A stretch of DNA of 5,606 bases. Source: Spirochaetales bacterium (lineage in GTDB: Bacteria > Spirochaetota > Spirochaetia > DSM-27196 > SKKC01). Under the pieces are notes generated by a model. That model made no database searches, was not told where the DNA came from, and worked only from the letters and a program-made list of their open reading frames with translations. The stretch covers positions 1 through 5,606 of the forward strand of contig SKKC01000366.1 in NCBI GenBank assembly GCA_007121695.1, read 5' to 3'. This document shows positions 4,886 through 5,606 of this stretch, in pieces. Numbering within the stretch: position 1 is the stretch's first letter; the number at the start of each line of letters is the position of its first letter. The translations under genes and the position numbers were made by a program.

Positions 4886-5606
4886 CTAGAAGCCGAGGCG
4901 GACATCCACTGCCGCAGCGAGTCCATCCGGTCCGAACACGCCCGGAATACGCGGCGAGGTGCTCTCTACCTGCACGTTTATTTCCGCAACATAGAGCGGA
5001 ATACGCAACCCGGCCGTGGCACGCCACACCGGACGCTCCCGGCCGATGCCGAAATAGAGGATGTTTGCAGGAAAGCGGTTCCCCGCGATCGTGACGCCGG
5101 GGTTTATCGCGCCAAGCGTCTGGCTGAACACGACGTGTGCGTGAGGGATAATGTCGACAAAGGGGAGGCCAAACCGGTAGAACCCCGAAACACCGGGTGC
5201 AAGGAAGATGCGCTGTGAGGCTTCCCCTACAAACTCGACGTCTACCTCATCTGCCTCCAGTTCAAGGGGGTCTTCATCATCCAGGAATGCCTGAATCGCA
5301 TTCTCCGTGGAAGCACTGTAGGATCCTGTGATCCGGAACTCGTTTGTCGCGGTGGCCGGTATGATCGTAATATCGGTGAGTCCGACACCCCAGTGCGGCC
5401 TGTTGTTCCCGGCCCGACGAATGACGCCCAGGTCCACCTTGAATCCGCTGTTTCCGAAGGCCTCGCCTATATCGAGGCTGCCGCCGTCCTGTAGCGCGAC
5501 AAGATCGACCGATGAGTACACGCGCGTGTCTATGCCCGCAGACGCGGAAAATCCTTCGTCTGTCGTCGTCAGGTCGAACACAAATCCGCCTTCGCCCGAA
5601 AACGCC
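4886..5606 (-). CDS. Probable outer-membrane beta-barrel protein, N-terminus missing (cut by right edge)
   Basis: The frame is open to the right edge. The codons at 5582-5605 read AFSGEGGF and continue into VFDLTTTDEGF, so the GTG at 5581 is an internal Val and not a start. The visible part is 239 residues. It is rich in alternating hydrophobic/polar strands with aromatic ends (GFKVDLGVIRR, HWGVGLTDITIIP, GVSGFYRFGLPFVDIIP, ATAGLRIPLYVAEINVQVES) and ends AVDVRLGF with a C-terminal Phe, the signature of BAM-inserted barrels. An acidic loop (about 108-128, with DDEDPLELEADEVD) sits in the middle. The opening GGFVFDL pattern is common in large uncharacterised outer-membrane proteins of spirochaetes and Bacteroidetes. 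No function can be assigned. Barrel topology is inferred from pattern alone. Confidence 0.72.
   Translation of the reverse strand, partial: AFSGEGGFVFDLTTTDEGFSASAGIDTRVYSSVDLVALQDGGSLDIGEAFGNSGFKVDLGVIRRAGNNRPHWGVGLTDITIIPATATNEFRITGSYSASTENAIQAFLDDEDPLELEADEVDVEFVGEASQRIFLAPGVSGFYRFGLPFVDIIPHAHVVFSQTLGAINPGVTIAGNRFPANILYFGIGRERPVWRATAGLRIPLYVAEINVQVESTSPRIPGVFGPDGLAAAVDVRLGF

Noticed and set aside
5579..5581. GTG as the start of the right-hand barrel gene
   Set aside because: The frame continues without a stop to the window edge and the upstream residues (AFSGEGGF) join naturally with VFDL, so the GTG is an internal Val of a truncated gene.

Overview
The window (5,606 bp) is a compact stretch of bacterial chromosome, fairly GC-rich. 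All six supported genes lie on the minus strand, so it reads from right to left. No RNA gene, mobile element or CRISPR array was seen. The envelope genes at the right (a small P13-like membrane protein and an outer-membrane barrel-type protein ending in Phe) suggest a Gram-negative-type envelope, with a spirochaete as the best guess. That assignment is inferred from protein style, not from a marker gene.

Right part, in transcription order: a 5'-truncated, probable outer-membrane beta-barrel protein (4886 to the right edge); a gap with a 12-bp G:U-containing stem-loop; a secreted or membrane protein of 223 residues with a signal peptide, a His cluster and a Gly-rich hydrophobic core (4132-4803); and a squalene/phytoene synthase family enzyme (3037-4083). 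The predicted start codon of the last gene lies inside a long, nearly perfect inverted repeat (4071-4117), and no Shine-Dalgarno sequence is visible. The enzyme keeps the first Asp-rich motif of squalene synthases (DYLED) but has Gly in place of the first Asp of the second motif.

The gap of about 300 bp (2734-3036) holds no conserved gene. It does hold a possible small His-rich ORF (34 codons), several short palindromes and direct repeats, and a weak promoter-like pair.

Left part: a tightly coupled operon. It starts with a ThDP-dependent enzyme of the acetolactate synthase-like family (TTG start with a strong SD), which reads most like the 2-ketoarginine (5-guanidino-2-oxopentanoate) decarboxylase subgroup. 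A HisC-family PLP aminotransferase overlaps it by an ATGA. The start of an ABC-transporter ATPase follows, its ATG two bases after the HisC-like stop, and is cut by the left edge. Aminotransferase plus 2-oxo acid decarboxylase plus transporter suggests a small module that takes up an amino acid or related compound and converts it to an aldehyde, in place of ordinary histidine or branched-chain amino acid biosynthesis. The substrate cannot be read from the sequence.
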